Positions 8,317 through 16,312 of a DNA stretch of 53,929 nucleotides are shown in pieces. The notes under the pieces were generated by a model, which ran no database searches, was not told the DNA's origin, and was given only the letters and a program-made list of their open reading frames with translations. The stretch is from positions 1 to 53,929 of the forward strand of contig JAPOKA010000010.1 in the NCBI GenBank assembly GCA_029977865.1, read 5' to 3'. Numbering within the stretch: the stretch's first letter is position 1; every line of letters begins with the position of its first letter. The DNA comes from a bacterium (lineage in GTDB: Bacteria; Planctomycetota; Phycisphaerae; Phycisphaerales; SM1A02). Made by a program: the position numbers and the translations under genes.

Positions 8317-9375
8317 GTGAGCACCGCTTCGAGTTCCAAGCCCGTGGTCGGCATTGCGCTGGGGGATCCCCGCGGCATCGGGCCGGAGGTGCTGGTCAAG
8401 GCGCTCGCCGATCCGGGCTTGCTCAAGTCCGCCCGCATCGTCGTCTACGGCAGCAACGAGGCGCTCAACCGGGCCGCGGATCGCTGCGGCCTCGAGCCCT
8501 CGTGGTTTCGCATCGCCTCCGACAGCCCGCGGCTCGAGCATCCGCTCGCCACCGACCTCACCGTGATCGACTGGGTCGAGTTCGGCGAGGAGGAGCCTGG
8601 CGCGCCCGGCCCGACGAGAGCATCGGGCCTCGCCAGCAAGACCTGGGTCGAGGCGGCGATCGCGGACACCCTGCTTCCGGTGAACGCGCCGAGACGCCTC
8701 GATGCCCTCGTGACCGGTCCGGTGAGCAAGGCGGCCTGGCACCTTGCGGGGTTCCGCTGGCCCGGGCACACCGAACTCCTGGCCCATCGCACCAAGGCCA
8801 AGCGCCACGCGATGGCCTTCGTCGGTCCGCGGCTGCGAGTGGTGCTGGCCTCCACGCACCTGCCGCTCATGGATGTGCGCAACGTCCTCACCATCGGCCG
8901 CGTCTTCGACTCGATCGATCTCGGCGCAGAGCTCTGCCGGCGGCTCGGGGTGGGCGGACCGCGCATCGCCGTCTGCGGACTCAACCCCCACGCCGGCGAG
9001 GGCGGGCTCTTCGGCGACGAGGAGACGCGGGTGATCGAACCGGCGATCGAAGCAGCGCGTCGCGCCGGCATCGAGGTGAGCGGACCGCATCCGGGCGACA
9101 CCGTCTTCCTGCACGCCCTCGAAGGTCGGTTCGATCTGGTGGTCGCGATGTACCACGATCAGGGGCTCATCCCGGTGAAGCTCCTCGACCGCGACGAGAC
9201 CGTGAACGTGACCCTCGGCCTGCCGACCGTCCGCACGAGCCCCGATCACGGCACCGCCTACGACATCGCCGGCAAGGGTCTCGCCGATCCCGGCAGCATG
9301 CGCGCGGCGATCGCGCTGGCGGCGGAGCTTGCGGCCTGCCGCGATCCGGCCTCGGTGACGCCGGCGTTCGGCTGA
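8317..9375 (+). CDS. pdxA: 4-hydroxythreonine-4-phosphate dehydrogenase
   Basis: A 352-aa enzyme of pyridoxal 5'-phosphate synthesis. It oxidises 4-phosphohydroxy-threonine before condensation by PdxJ. Family motifs are plain: 'GIALGDPRGIGPEVLVKAL' near the N-terminus, 'VTGPVSKAAWHLAG', 'GHTELLAHRT', 'GLNPHAGEGGLFGDEE' (metal-ligand histidine), 'MYHDQGLIPVKLL' and 'RTSPDHGTAYDIAG' (third metal-site histidine). I chose GTG 8317 because the GDPRGIGPEV motif follows about 15 residues later, and because of the hexamer just upstream. In-frame starts further upstream would add about 60 residues without homology. No other pdx gene is nearby. Confidence 0.95.
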   Translation: MSTASSSKPVVGIALGDPRGIGPEVLVKALADPGLLKSARIVVYGSNEALNRAADRCGLEPSWFRIASDSPRLEHPLATDLTVIDWVEFGEEEPGAPGPTRASGLASKTWVEAAIADTLLPVNAPRRLDALVTGPVSKAAWHLAGFRWPGHTELLAHRTKAKRHAMAFVGPRLRVVLASTHLPLMDVRNVLTIGRVFDSIDLGAELCRRLGVGGPRIAVCGLNPHAGEGGLFGDEETRVIEPAIEAARRAGIEVSGPHPGDTVFLHALEGRFDLVVAMYHDQGLIPVKLLDRDETVNVTLGLPTVRTSPDHGTAYDIAGKGLADPGSMRAAIALAAELAACRDPASVTPAFG

Positions 9376-9465
9376 GTCGATCCCGCGCGGGCGGTTTCGC
9401 ATCGAGTCGGGGAAGTTGCATCAGGCACCCGTAGTGTCCGCAGGCTCGGGCCACGGGAGTCCTCC

Positions 9466-10137
9466 ATGTCTCGATCCCTTGCATCGCTCGTTCCTTCGCG
9501 TCGCGTCGATCGCTCGTGGCGTGCGGTCGGTCTCGCGCTCGGTCTCGCCGTCGCGGCGAGCTCGAGCGCCCACGCCGAACTGCTCGCGGGTTGGAACTTC
9601 AACCTGTGGAACCCCGACACCGACTGGGTGGTCGCCGCCGACCACGGCAGCGGCTCCATCGATCTCACCGCGGTCGGCAGCGGGCTCTCCGCCTTCGCCG
9701 GCACCAGCGTCAACGCGGTCGATGGCGACGTCGCCGGATCGGCGCTCAGCCTGGTCGGCCAGTCCCAGAACGGCCGCTCGATCTACATCGTGGCGACGAC
9801 CGGCGGCGCCGATCGCCTGTCGATCTCCTTCGCGGCGCGGCGCACCGACAGCGGATTCGCAGACAACCGCATCGACGCCTGGGTCGCGGGCGCCTGGGTG
9901 CAGATCGGTTCATTCGCCGCCGGAAGCGACTGGCCGGTGCACGAGTTCGAGTTCGACGCCCCCACGGCACTCTTCGGCGGCGTGACCGAACTGCGGATCA
10001 CCTTCGACGGCGCCACCAGCGGCACCGGCAACATCCGTCTCGACAACATCCGCATCGAGAGCCGCGCCGTGCCCGCGCCCGGCGCCGCGGCGCTGCTCGC
10101 GATCGCCGGGTGCGTCGCGCGACGAAGGCGGCGCTGA
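9466..10137 (+). CDS. secreted protein with PEP-CTERM-like tail
   Basis: A 223-aa protein with an N-terminal signal (cationic start, hydrophobic stretch to 'SSSAHA', cleavage near residue 36). The beta-rich body opens with 'ELLAGWNFNLWNP' and ends with 'GNIRLDNIRIES', a jellyroll-like pattern common in planctomycete secreted proteins. The C-terminus is VPAPGA, a short hydrophobic run and RRRRR, a variant of the PEP-CTERM exosortase signal in which PEP has become PAP. GGAG lies about 6 bases before the ATG. The function is unknown; outer-surface or matrix placement is inferred from the tail. Confidence 0.75.
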   Translation: MSRSLASLVPSRRVDRSWRAVGLALGLAVAASSSAHAELLAGWNFNLWNPDTDWVVAADHGSGSIDLTAVGSGLSAFAGTSVNAVDGDVAGSALSLVGQSQNGRSIYIVATTGGADRLSISFAARRTDSGFADNRIDAWVAGAWVQIGSFAAGSDWPVHEFEFDAPTALFGGVTELRITFDGATSGTGNIRLDNIRIESRAVPAPGAAALLAIAGCVARRRRR

Positions 10138-10573
10138 GCCAGCCCGCAGGCGTCAGCGCCTCGCGGCGCGCGTCGCGCTGCGCCGCGGGCACCCCCCGAG
10201 TCCTCGTCCGGTCGGCGCAGGGACGCGCCGGCCGGACGCGGTCGAGGCGACCCGGCGCCACGCCGCTCGATGCCGGTTCGCCGTTCACTCAGCCCGACCT
10301 TCACGCGCCGAGCGTGCGCGGGTTGCATCGATCTCGAGAGTGTCGAGGCAGCATGAACGGGGGCCTCCGGCCGAATCACCGCACCGGCGACGACGCGCCG
10401 GACGAAGGTTCCGGCCGCGCGGAACGCGGTTTGAGGTGCTTGCCTCGCGGAAGAACCGGAACTTCACGCAGCGGTGCGGGACAGTACTGCTGCGACGGAT
10501 GTCGATCGCGGCCTCGGTCCTTCGGTGGCCATGCACGCCGCCTCGATCCGCCCGACGCGAGGAGTCGTTCACC
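10138..10573. other. 436-bp intergenic region without a recognisable gene
   Basis: Lies between the PEP-CTERM-like gene and the LPMO gene. It is very GC-rich, with several short self-complementary stretches (for example around 10160-10190). I see no convincing coding frame, tRNA or riboswitch. GGAG near 10561 is the ribosome-binding site of the following gene. Confidence 0.5.
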
Positions 10574-11953
10574 ATGCGGAAGTCCACCCGAATCGCGCTC
10601 GCGGGCCTCGCGCTTGCGACCGCCTGTCCCTCGATCGCGTTCGCTCACGGCACCCTCTCCTACCCGCCGAGCCGCATCTACCGTGCCTGGTCTGGCGGGT
10701 GCATGAACAACCCGGACCCGTTCCTGCAGGGCATCATCAATCAGGACATCGACGCCTGCTGGAACTGGCACGAGCTGGTCAACTTCGCGCCCGCGGCGCA
10801 GTACGACCAGTTCGACGTGCCCTACCACACGATCATTCCAGACGGGACCCTCGCCAGCGCCAACAACCCGCGCTTCGCTGCCTTCGACACGGTCAGCGAT
10901 CTCTGGCCGACCACGCCGGTCGAGGCGGGTCCGCTCGAGGTGACCATCCACGCCCCGACGCCGCACAACCCGCTCAAGATGTACGCCTTCCTGACCACAC
11001 CCGATCACCACTGGGGTGCCGATCCGCTCACCTGGGCCACCATGCAGCCGATTCCGGTCGGCCAGGTCACCCTCGAGGGCAACGAGTACCGATTCACGGT
11101 GACGCTGCCGCCGCGGAGCGGCAAGCACTCGCTCTACGTGATCTGGCAACGCATCGATCCGGTCGGCGAAGGCTTCTACATGCTCGCCGACGTCGACTTC
11201 GGCGACTGCGGCGGCACCTGCGGCTGCGAGAGCGATCTCGACCAGAACGGCCAGGTCAACGGCGCCGACCTCGGGCTCATGCTGATCGCCTGGGGCGGTC
11301 CCGGCGGCGACGTCAACGGCGACGGACTCACCAACGCCTACGACATGGCGACGCTCCTCGCCGCGTGGGGATCCTGCAGCCCCGACTGCGACGGCGACGG
11401 ACTGTCCGACTTCGACGAGATCGAGGCCGGCGCGGCCGACTGCAACCTCGATGGCATCCCCGACGAGTGCCAGCAGCAGGCCGACTGCGACGGCGACGGG
11501 ATCTGGGACGCCTGCGCCATCGGCGACGGCCTCGTCGAAGACTGCGACCTGGACCTCGTCCCCGACGCCTGCCAGATCGCCGCCGATCCGGCGCTCGACT
11601 CCGACGGCAACGGCATTCTCGACGCCTGCCAGATCGATGGATTCACCTACGTCTGGGAGATCACCAACGACTGGGGAACCGGCTTCATCGCCAACCTCAC
11701 CATCCACAACGACACTGGATCGTGCCTGAGCGGCTGGGAGGCGGTGTTCAACACGACGTCCTTCACCCTCGACAGCGTCTGGAACGGCGTACTGGTCTCG
11801 CAGAGCGATGGCGAGGTGCGCATCGCCAACGAGAGCTGGAACGGCGAGGTCTGCAGCGGCGAGAGCTTCTCGATCGGCATGCAGGCGACCGGCACGCCGT
11901 CGGAACCGGTCGGGATGCTCCTCAACAACAGCCCGGTGGCGCCGGCGCCGTGA
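10574..11953 (+). CDS. AA10 lytic polysaccharide monooxygenase with dockerin-like, Ca-binding and CBM2 modules
   Basis: A 459-aa secreted copper enzyme for oxidative cleavage of crystalline polysaccharides (chitin or cellulose). The 24-residue signal ends in 'SIAFA', which puts His25 at the mature N-terminus ('HGTLSYPPSRIY'), the first half of the histidine brace. The second is probably His131 in 'TPHNPLKMYAF', and Phe201 in 'GFYMLADVDF' fits the axial position. Residues ~215-255 hold two dockerin-like EF-hand units ('DLDQNGQVNGADL', 'DVNGDGLTNAYDM'). Residues ~256-355 are CDGDG-type calcium repeats. Residues ~358-455 resemble CBM2 (cellulose/chitin-binding): 'ITNDWGTGFIANLTIHND', 'LSGWEAVF'. 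A clear GGAG precedes the ATG. The AA10 assignment is firm; the substrate is not determined. Confidence 0.88.
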   Translation: MRKSTRIALAGLALATACPSIAFAHGTLSYPPSRIYRAWSGGCMNNPDPFLQGIINQDIDACWNWHELVNFAPAAQYDQFDVPYHTIIPDGTLASANNPRFAAFDTVSDLWPTTPVEAGPLEVTIHAPTPHNPLKMYAFLTTPDHHWGADPLTWATMQPIPVGQVTLEGNEYRFTVTLPPRSGKHSLYVIWQRIDPVGEGFYMLADVDFGDCGGTCGCESDLDQNGQVNGADLGLMLIAWGGPGGDVNGDGLTNAYDMATLLAAWGSCSPDCDGDGLSDFDEIEAGAADCNLDGIPDECQQQADCDGDGIWDACAIGDGLVEDCDLDLVPDACQIAADPALDSDGNGILDACQIDGFTYVWEITNDWGTGFIANLTIHNDTGSCLSGWEAVFNTTSFTLDSVWNGVLVSQSDGEVRIANESWNGEVCSGESFSIGMQATGTPSEPVGMLLNNSPVAPAP

Positions 11954-12046
11954 TCGATCGACGTTCCTCTGGCTCCGATCGACGTGGTGAGCTCGTCGTG
12001 ACGAGTCCACCGCTCCAGCGAGCGTCGCTTGCGGGGCCGGCCTCGG

Positions 12047-13126
12047 TCAGCCGATCAGCAACGCCGCCGCGGCGACGAGGCTGCGCTGATCGGTGGGGTC
12101 GATGATCCAGAGCCAGTCGTCGAAGAGGAACTCGAGCCGCGCCGCCAGCAGCGCGATGCGGCCCATCACCGTGAAGCCGAAGGCCGCACCGAAGGTGATC
12201 ATCAGGTACCAGATGCCCAGCCGCGCCACCTTCCCCACGCCGCCCTTGTGCTCGACGCTGAAGAAGAAGTAGGTCAGGCAGGCGAGGATGCCCACCACGA
12301 TGAGGATGTTCCTGAGGCTCGCCCAGAAGCTCGCCATCACGTCGACCCCGCCGCCGCCGTCGACCGGCACCACCAGCGGAATCACGCTCGAGGAGACCTG
12401 GCTCAGGAAGTCGCCTTCGATGTAGCCCACCATCCGCAGTCCCGCGGTGGTGCCGACGATGAAGGCCAGCGGCCACAGGCTGATCCAGCCGCCCTTGGGC
12501 ATGAGCCGCCACACCAACATCACTCCGAAGATGAGCGGGATGAGATACGCCCACTCGACCTCGGTGGCGTTGAGCCCCGGCAGGAACCACGTCTTGGTGA
12601 AGGTCGGCGCCAGCTTGCCGAGGAGATTCGGGACGATGATGTCCCAGAAGCCCACCACCATCCAGTAGCCCGCGGAGACCCCCACCACCACCGCCTCGGC
12701 GAGGCGATAGAAGGGGTTGTCTGCGTAGAGGAAGGAGAAGATCGCGAGGGTGAAGAACGCAGCGATCCAGATGCCGATGGTCCGGGTCCAGTCGAGCACG
12801 ATCCGCGTCTGCGCCGGATCGGCGGCCTCGGCCTCGAAGTAGTCGCGCGGCGGCACCTGCGTGGTCTCGGTCCAGGAGATCGCGGCGGCCTTCTCCTCGG
12901 CGGTCGCGTAGCGCTCGACCTCGGTGCTCGAGGCGGGAAGCCACAGGGTCTGCTCGGTCTCCTCTGCATCGGCGCCGGGCGGCGGCGGCACCGTCACCTC
13001 GACGAAGGACAGTTCGTCCTGCTCGACGTAGACCTTGCCCATGCCGATGCCGGTCGAGGCCCGCCAGGCCAGCAGCACCGCGGCCACGAGAAGGATCACC
13101 GTCCATGCGATGGTGCGGGTGTTCAC
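12047..13126 (-). CDS. polytopic membrane protein, last gene of the GlmL/DUF6754 block
   Basis: A 359-aa protein I do not recognise. It has an N-terminal helix (residues ~7-20), an acidic extracytoplasmic stretch of about 90 residues with 'VTVPPPPGADAEETEQ', then about six or seven hydrophobic helices between residue 113 and the end ('GIWIAAFFTLAIFSFLY', 'AYLIPLIFGVMLVW', 'NILIVVGILACLTYFFF'). No catalytic motif or nucleotide-binding loop stands out. Its ATG overlaps the stop of the preceding gene as ATGA (13123-13126), so it is coupled to that gene. It is probably part of the same membrane complex. Confidence 0.75.
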   Translation of the reverse strand: MNTRTIAWTVILLVAAVLLAWRASTGIGMGKVYVEQDELSFVEVTVPPPPGADAEETEQTLWLPASSTEVERYATAEEKAAAISWTETTQVPPRDYFEAEAADPAQTRIVLDWTRTIGIWIAAFFTLAIFSFLYADNPFYRLAEAVVVGVSAGYWMVVGFWDIIVPNLLGKLAPTFTKTWFLPGLNATEVEWAYLIPLIFGVMLVWRLMPKGGWISLWPLAFIVGTTAGLRMVGYIEGDFLSQVSSSVIPLVVPVDGGGGVDVMASFWASLRNILIVVGILACLTYFFFSVEHKGGVGKVARLGIWYLMITFGAAFGFTVMGRIALLAARLEFLFDDWLWIIDPTDQRSLVAAAALLIG

Positions 13127-14160
13127 TGGGCACCTCCGCGCTTGCGGCTCATGAAGAAGATCACGTTGCCCGCGATGATGAGCATCACCATCAGCAGGTG
13201 GGCCACGAGCTGCGGACCCATGCGGCGCTGCCCCTCGAGGTACTTGCCGGGTATGGGAGCGTTCGCAGCCTCGACGAGGGCGGTCTTGGTCTCAGGCGAG
13301 AGCGCCGCCGCGGCGGCGGAGACGGTGTAGTCCTGCGCGGCGCCGGGGCTCTTCACGAAGTCGGTCGCGAGGTCGGTCGCCTCCGCGGAGGCGACGCCAC
13401 CCGCCTCGAGGATCGCCGCGAATCGACGCTCGCGGATCCAGGTGTTCACCAGCGACTCGTACTCGGCGGCGCCCTTGATCGCGCCGAGCAGGCCGGTCAG
13501 CTGCTTGGGGATGTAGGGGTACATGAGCGGCGCCTGCACCCCGGTGCAGCCGGCCACCGTCTTCACGCCGAACGGCGTCGAGGCGTAGAGCACCCACTCC
13601 TTGCTGCCGGGGTAGCCGGCGCTCACGTTGACCAGCAGGTCGACGTCCTGCACGCTGCGCACCTCCCGCATCATGGGGATCTCCTCGACCGGGGTGCCGC
13701 GGGAGTCGGTGGTGAAGTACTGCTTGAAGTCGGTGACGATCACCTTGATCACCGCCTCGTTGCCGGCCTTGAAGCCCAGGTCGACGTAGTCCTCGCCGTA
13801 GGCGTAGTCGGGGTAGTCGGCCTGGATCACCCGGCGGATGTTCTGCTGGACCATCCGCGGCCCCACCGGCCACAGCGCCATGAAGTAGAGCTTGTGGCCC
13901 TTCTCGGCGCAGTGCCTGACCAGCGAGGTCGCCATGGGGCCGAGTTCGCCTTCGCTCGCGGGGTCGTAGTCGAAGCTCAACAGCACCTTCGATCCCGAGG
14001 GAAGATCGTTCACCGCATCGAAGACCGCCTGGGCCAGCGGAGTCGGCGTCTCGGGGAAGGTCTTGCCGGTGATGCCGATCACCAGGATCGGCACCGCCAC
14101 CGCGAGCCCCATGAGCAGGAAGATCCAGCGTCGATCGAGCTTCTCAAGCGCCTTGAGCAT
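13123..14160 (-). CDS. membrane-anchored alpha/beta protein of the GlmL/DUF6754 block
   Basis: A 345-aa protein with one helix near the N-terminus (residues ~14-33), a soluble domain of about 270 residues, and a C-terminal helix ('LVAHLLMVMLIIAGNVIFF') followed by 'SRKR'. The soluble part alternates strands and helices ('SKVLLSFDYDPASEGELGPM', 'GHKLYFMALWPVGPRMV', 'VDLLVNVSAGYPG'), like a Rossmann-type fold, but I cannot name the family. By the positive-inside rule the large domain should be extracytoplasmic. It starts 3 bases after the stop of the previous gene and overlaps the next by four bases, so the genes are an operon. Confidence 0.75.
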   Translation of the reverse strand: MLKALEKLDRRWIFLLMGLAVAVPILVIGITGKTFPETPTPLAQAVFDAVNDLPSGSKVLLSFDYDPASEGELGPMATSLVRHCAEKGHKLYFMALWPVGPRMVQQNIRRVIQADYPDYAYGEDYVDLGFKAGNEAVIKVIVTDFKQYFTTDSRGTPVEEIPMMREVRSVQDVDLLVNVSAGYPGSKEWVLYASTPFGVKTVAGCTGVQAPLMYPYIPKQLTGLLGAIKGAAEYESLVNTWIRERRFAAILEAGGVASAEATDLATDFVKSPGAAQDYTVSAAAAALSPETKTALVEAANAPIPGKYLEGQRRMGPQLVAHLLMVMLIIAGNVIFFMSRKRGGAQ

Positions 14161-14163
14161 GGG

Positions 14164-14865
14164 TCAGTCTCCCGATCCGAGGTAGGAGCGGTCGATGCCG
14201 AGCAGGATCTTCAGGCTCGTCGAGGCGATGCCCAGCGCGATGCCGATGATGATCGCGCGGTTGCCGGCGGTGTTGAAGACCTGCATCACGTAGACCGAGA
14301 GGTTCTCGAGCCGCATCCCCGCGAAGGCGGAGTCCTCGGGAATCCAACCGGTGAGCACCACGCCCGCGAAGGTGCGGCCGAGCAGGATGATGAACGCGGT
14401 GCCGAGCAGCAGCACCGCCTCGAAGTTCTTCGCGCGGAAGGCCCGGAACGCGGCGCTCGCGACGTAGAAGGCGAGCATCGCGAACATGGTCGAGGTGAGC
14501 GGCTTGAAGGCGTACTCGTAGAGCCACCAGAAGGGGCTGCCGGTGCCCTGGGTCTCGCCGCTGTACGCGACGTCTGGGTACTTGGGGTTGGGATGCACGC
14601 CCACCTTGAAGAGCCCGACCCACAGCGTCGCGAAGAAGCACGCGAGCACGATGGTCGAGTACCCCCAGGCGGGTCCGCGGTCGGAGATCTTGCGAAGGTG
14701 CACCTTCAGCAGGTTGCCGCCGCCGAGGATGAACGCCACGCTCGCGAGGATGCTGAACCAGGTGGCGACGTCCTCGCCCCAGCCGCGGGTCGCGGGCAGG
14801 AACGAGGAGACCACCAGCGCGATGCCTGCGATGGCGGTGATGAGGATGGGAACGGTGCGTCTCAT
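14164..14865 (-). CDS. six-TM membrane protein of the GlmL/DUF6754 block
   Basis: A 233-aa protein of unknown function. Six hydrophobic segments are visible: 'VPILITAIAGIALVVSSFLP', 'TWFSILASVAFILGGGNLL', 'YSTIVLACFFATLWVGLF', 'TSTMFAMLAFYVASAAF', 'FEAVLLLGTAFIILLG' and 'RAIIIGIALGIASTSLKILL'. No enzyme motif is seen. It begins 9 bases after the DUF6754-type gene, and the next gene begins 3 bases after its stop. Its size and place suggest an integral subunit. Confidence 0.72.
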   Translation of the reverse strand: MRRTVPILITAIAGIALVVSSFLPATRGWGEDVATWFSILASVAFILGGGNLLKVHLRKISDRGPAWGYSTIVLACFFATLWVGLFKVGVHPNPKYPDVAYSGETQGTGSPFWWLYEYAFKPLTSTMFAMLAFYVASAAFRAFRAKNFEAVLLLGTAFIILLGRTFAGVVLTGWIPEDSAFAGMRLENLSVYVMQVFNTAGNRAIIIGIALGIASTSLKILLGIDRSYLGSGD

Positions 14866-14874
14866 GAGGTCGGC

Positions 14875-16266
14875 TCAGCTCCCGAGGATGACGTTCTGGA
14901 GGAAGGAGACCGCGGCGGCGATCGCCTCGCTGCCGGTGACGGCGGCGATCGTCGCCATGGCCGCGCCGATGATGAGGGTGGCGCCGACGAGCAGCTTGCC
15001 CATGTCCTGACCCTTGAGGCTGCCGAGCTGGTCGGGCTGGCCCGAGAGGTAGGCGCTGGCGGCGAAGAACTCCTCGCCGATCAGGGTGTAGTCGCAGGCC
15101 GCCACGAAGAACGGCAGCTGGCTCGGCATCGCGGTGCCGGCGATCTGGATCGCGCCGATCGAGTTGCCGGTCTCGGCGAGGATCAGGCTCTCCGCGAAGA
15201 ACGCCCCCATGAAGAAGCAGGCCGCGGGCTTCTCGCGCACCATCATGCCGCTCACGTAGGCGACGAAGCCGAACTGCTCGTCGGTCACGTAGTAGATGAG
15301 GTCGGGGTTGTAGTTGTCGCTGCGTCCGGCGGAGAGATACGAGGCATGCACGGTCTCCCGCGCCGCGGTCATCACCAGCGACCGGCTCGTGGGCACCTCG
15401 ACGCGGGCGTCGTACTCGGCGGCGATCTTGGCGACCCGCCCGAGGATGTTGATGCCCGCGACCGTCTGCAGGTCGTCCATGTCCTGGATGCCGTTGATGT
15501 AGAGGACCGAGCGGCCCATCTCGGTCGCCCGGCCCACCGCCTCCTCGACCGCCGCGAGGCCGGCGATGGTGCGGATCTTGAGGGGGTTGCCGCGGCGGGC
15601 GATCGAGATGAACGCCAGCACCGTGCCGCAGAGCAGGAGCAGGATGAAGAGCAGCGGCAAGCGCTTGGCGTCGATGGCGCTCGCGGCGGCTTCGACCGCG
15701 GCGGAAGTCGCGACGAGGGCGCTCTTGCCGCCGCCCTTGTCGAAGGCCTGCACCGCGAAGAGGTAGCTCTCGCCATCGACGAGCTTGTCTGCATCGAAGC
15801 TGGTCGCGTCGGGATCGGCGACGCCGACGAGCGTCCAGCGCACCTCGCCGCCGCTGGAAGCCTCGGGTCGCCACGCGGAGGCAGCGCTCGCGCCCGCGGC
15901 TTGCGCCGCCTGCTCGGCCTGCATGCGGGCGTCCTCGGGGGCGATGCCCTGGGCTTCGAGGCTCGCGAGGGTCGCGGATCGAGCCGCCTCCGCCGCCGCG
16001 GTGGCCGCGCCGACGCGGGTGTCGCGATCGGCCTGCTTGATCTCTCCCGCAAGCAGGCTGCGGAAGACGAGGTAGCCGGCGCGATTCGGGTCGTCGGCGT
16101 CCTTCCACTCGACGCGGATCACCTTGCCCGCATCGAAGGGGGCGTCGGCGGCCCGCACGTCGCTCGGTGGCGGCGGCGCCGCAAGCGTGGCGCTCGTCGC
16201 GCTCCACGCGGCCGCGGCCGCGACGAGGGCGACCGCGAGGCGGGGGAAGACTCGCGTCGAGTTCAT
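14875..16266 (-). CDS. DUF6754-type membrane protein with split FN3-like domain
   Basis: A 463-aa protein. A signal peptide ends near 'ATLAAPPPP'. It is followed by an FN3-like fold ('VIRVEWKDADDPNRAGYLVF' ... 'DGESYLFAVQAFDKGGGKS') interrupted by an Ala/Glu-rich helical insertion of about 60 residues. A transmembrane helix lies around residues 197-217. Next comes a cytoplasmic domain of about 200 residues with the conserved-looking segments 'RSVLYINGIQDMDDLQTVAG' and 'GNSIGAIQIAGTAMPSQLPF'. A C-terminal hydrophobic region closes the chain. I assign DUF6754 from memory of this cytoplasmic pattern. GGAG precedes the ATG by 9 bases. The two-sided topology suggests it links an outside domain to the ATPase encoded upstream. 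Confidence 0.75.
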   Translation of the reverse strand: MNSTRVFPRLAVALVAAAAAWSATSATLAAPPPPSDVRAADAPFDAGKVIRVEWKDADDPNRAGYLVFRSLLAGEIKQADRDTRVGAATAAAEAARSATLASLEAQGIAPEDARMQAEQAAQAAGASAASAWRPEASSGGEVRWTLVGVADPDATSFDADKLVDGESYLFAVQAFDKGGGKSALVATSAAVEAAASAIDAKRLPLLFILLLLCGTVLAFISIARRGNPLKIRTIAGLAAVEEAVGRATEMGRSVLYINGIQDMDDLQTVAGINILGRVAKIAAEYDARVEVPTSRSLVMTAARETVHASYLSAGRSDNYNPDLIYYVTDEQFGFVAYVSGMMVREKPAACFFMGAFFAESLILAETGNSIGAIQIAGTAMPSQLPFFVAACDYTLIGEEFFAASAYLSGQPDQLGSLKGQDMGKLLVGATLIIGAAMATIAAVTGSEAIAAAVSFLQNVILGS

Positions 16267-16312
16267 GAGGCGGCTCCGATCATGGACTGGCCTCCGTTGC
16301 GGCAGCGCCGCA

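Noticed and set aside
9376-9465. Terminator after pdxA in the CCCGCGCGGG palindrome
   Set aside because: The palindrome has no loop and no T-run after it.
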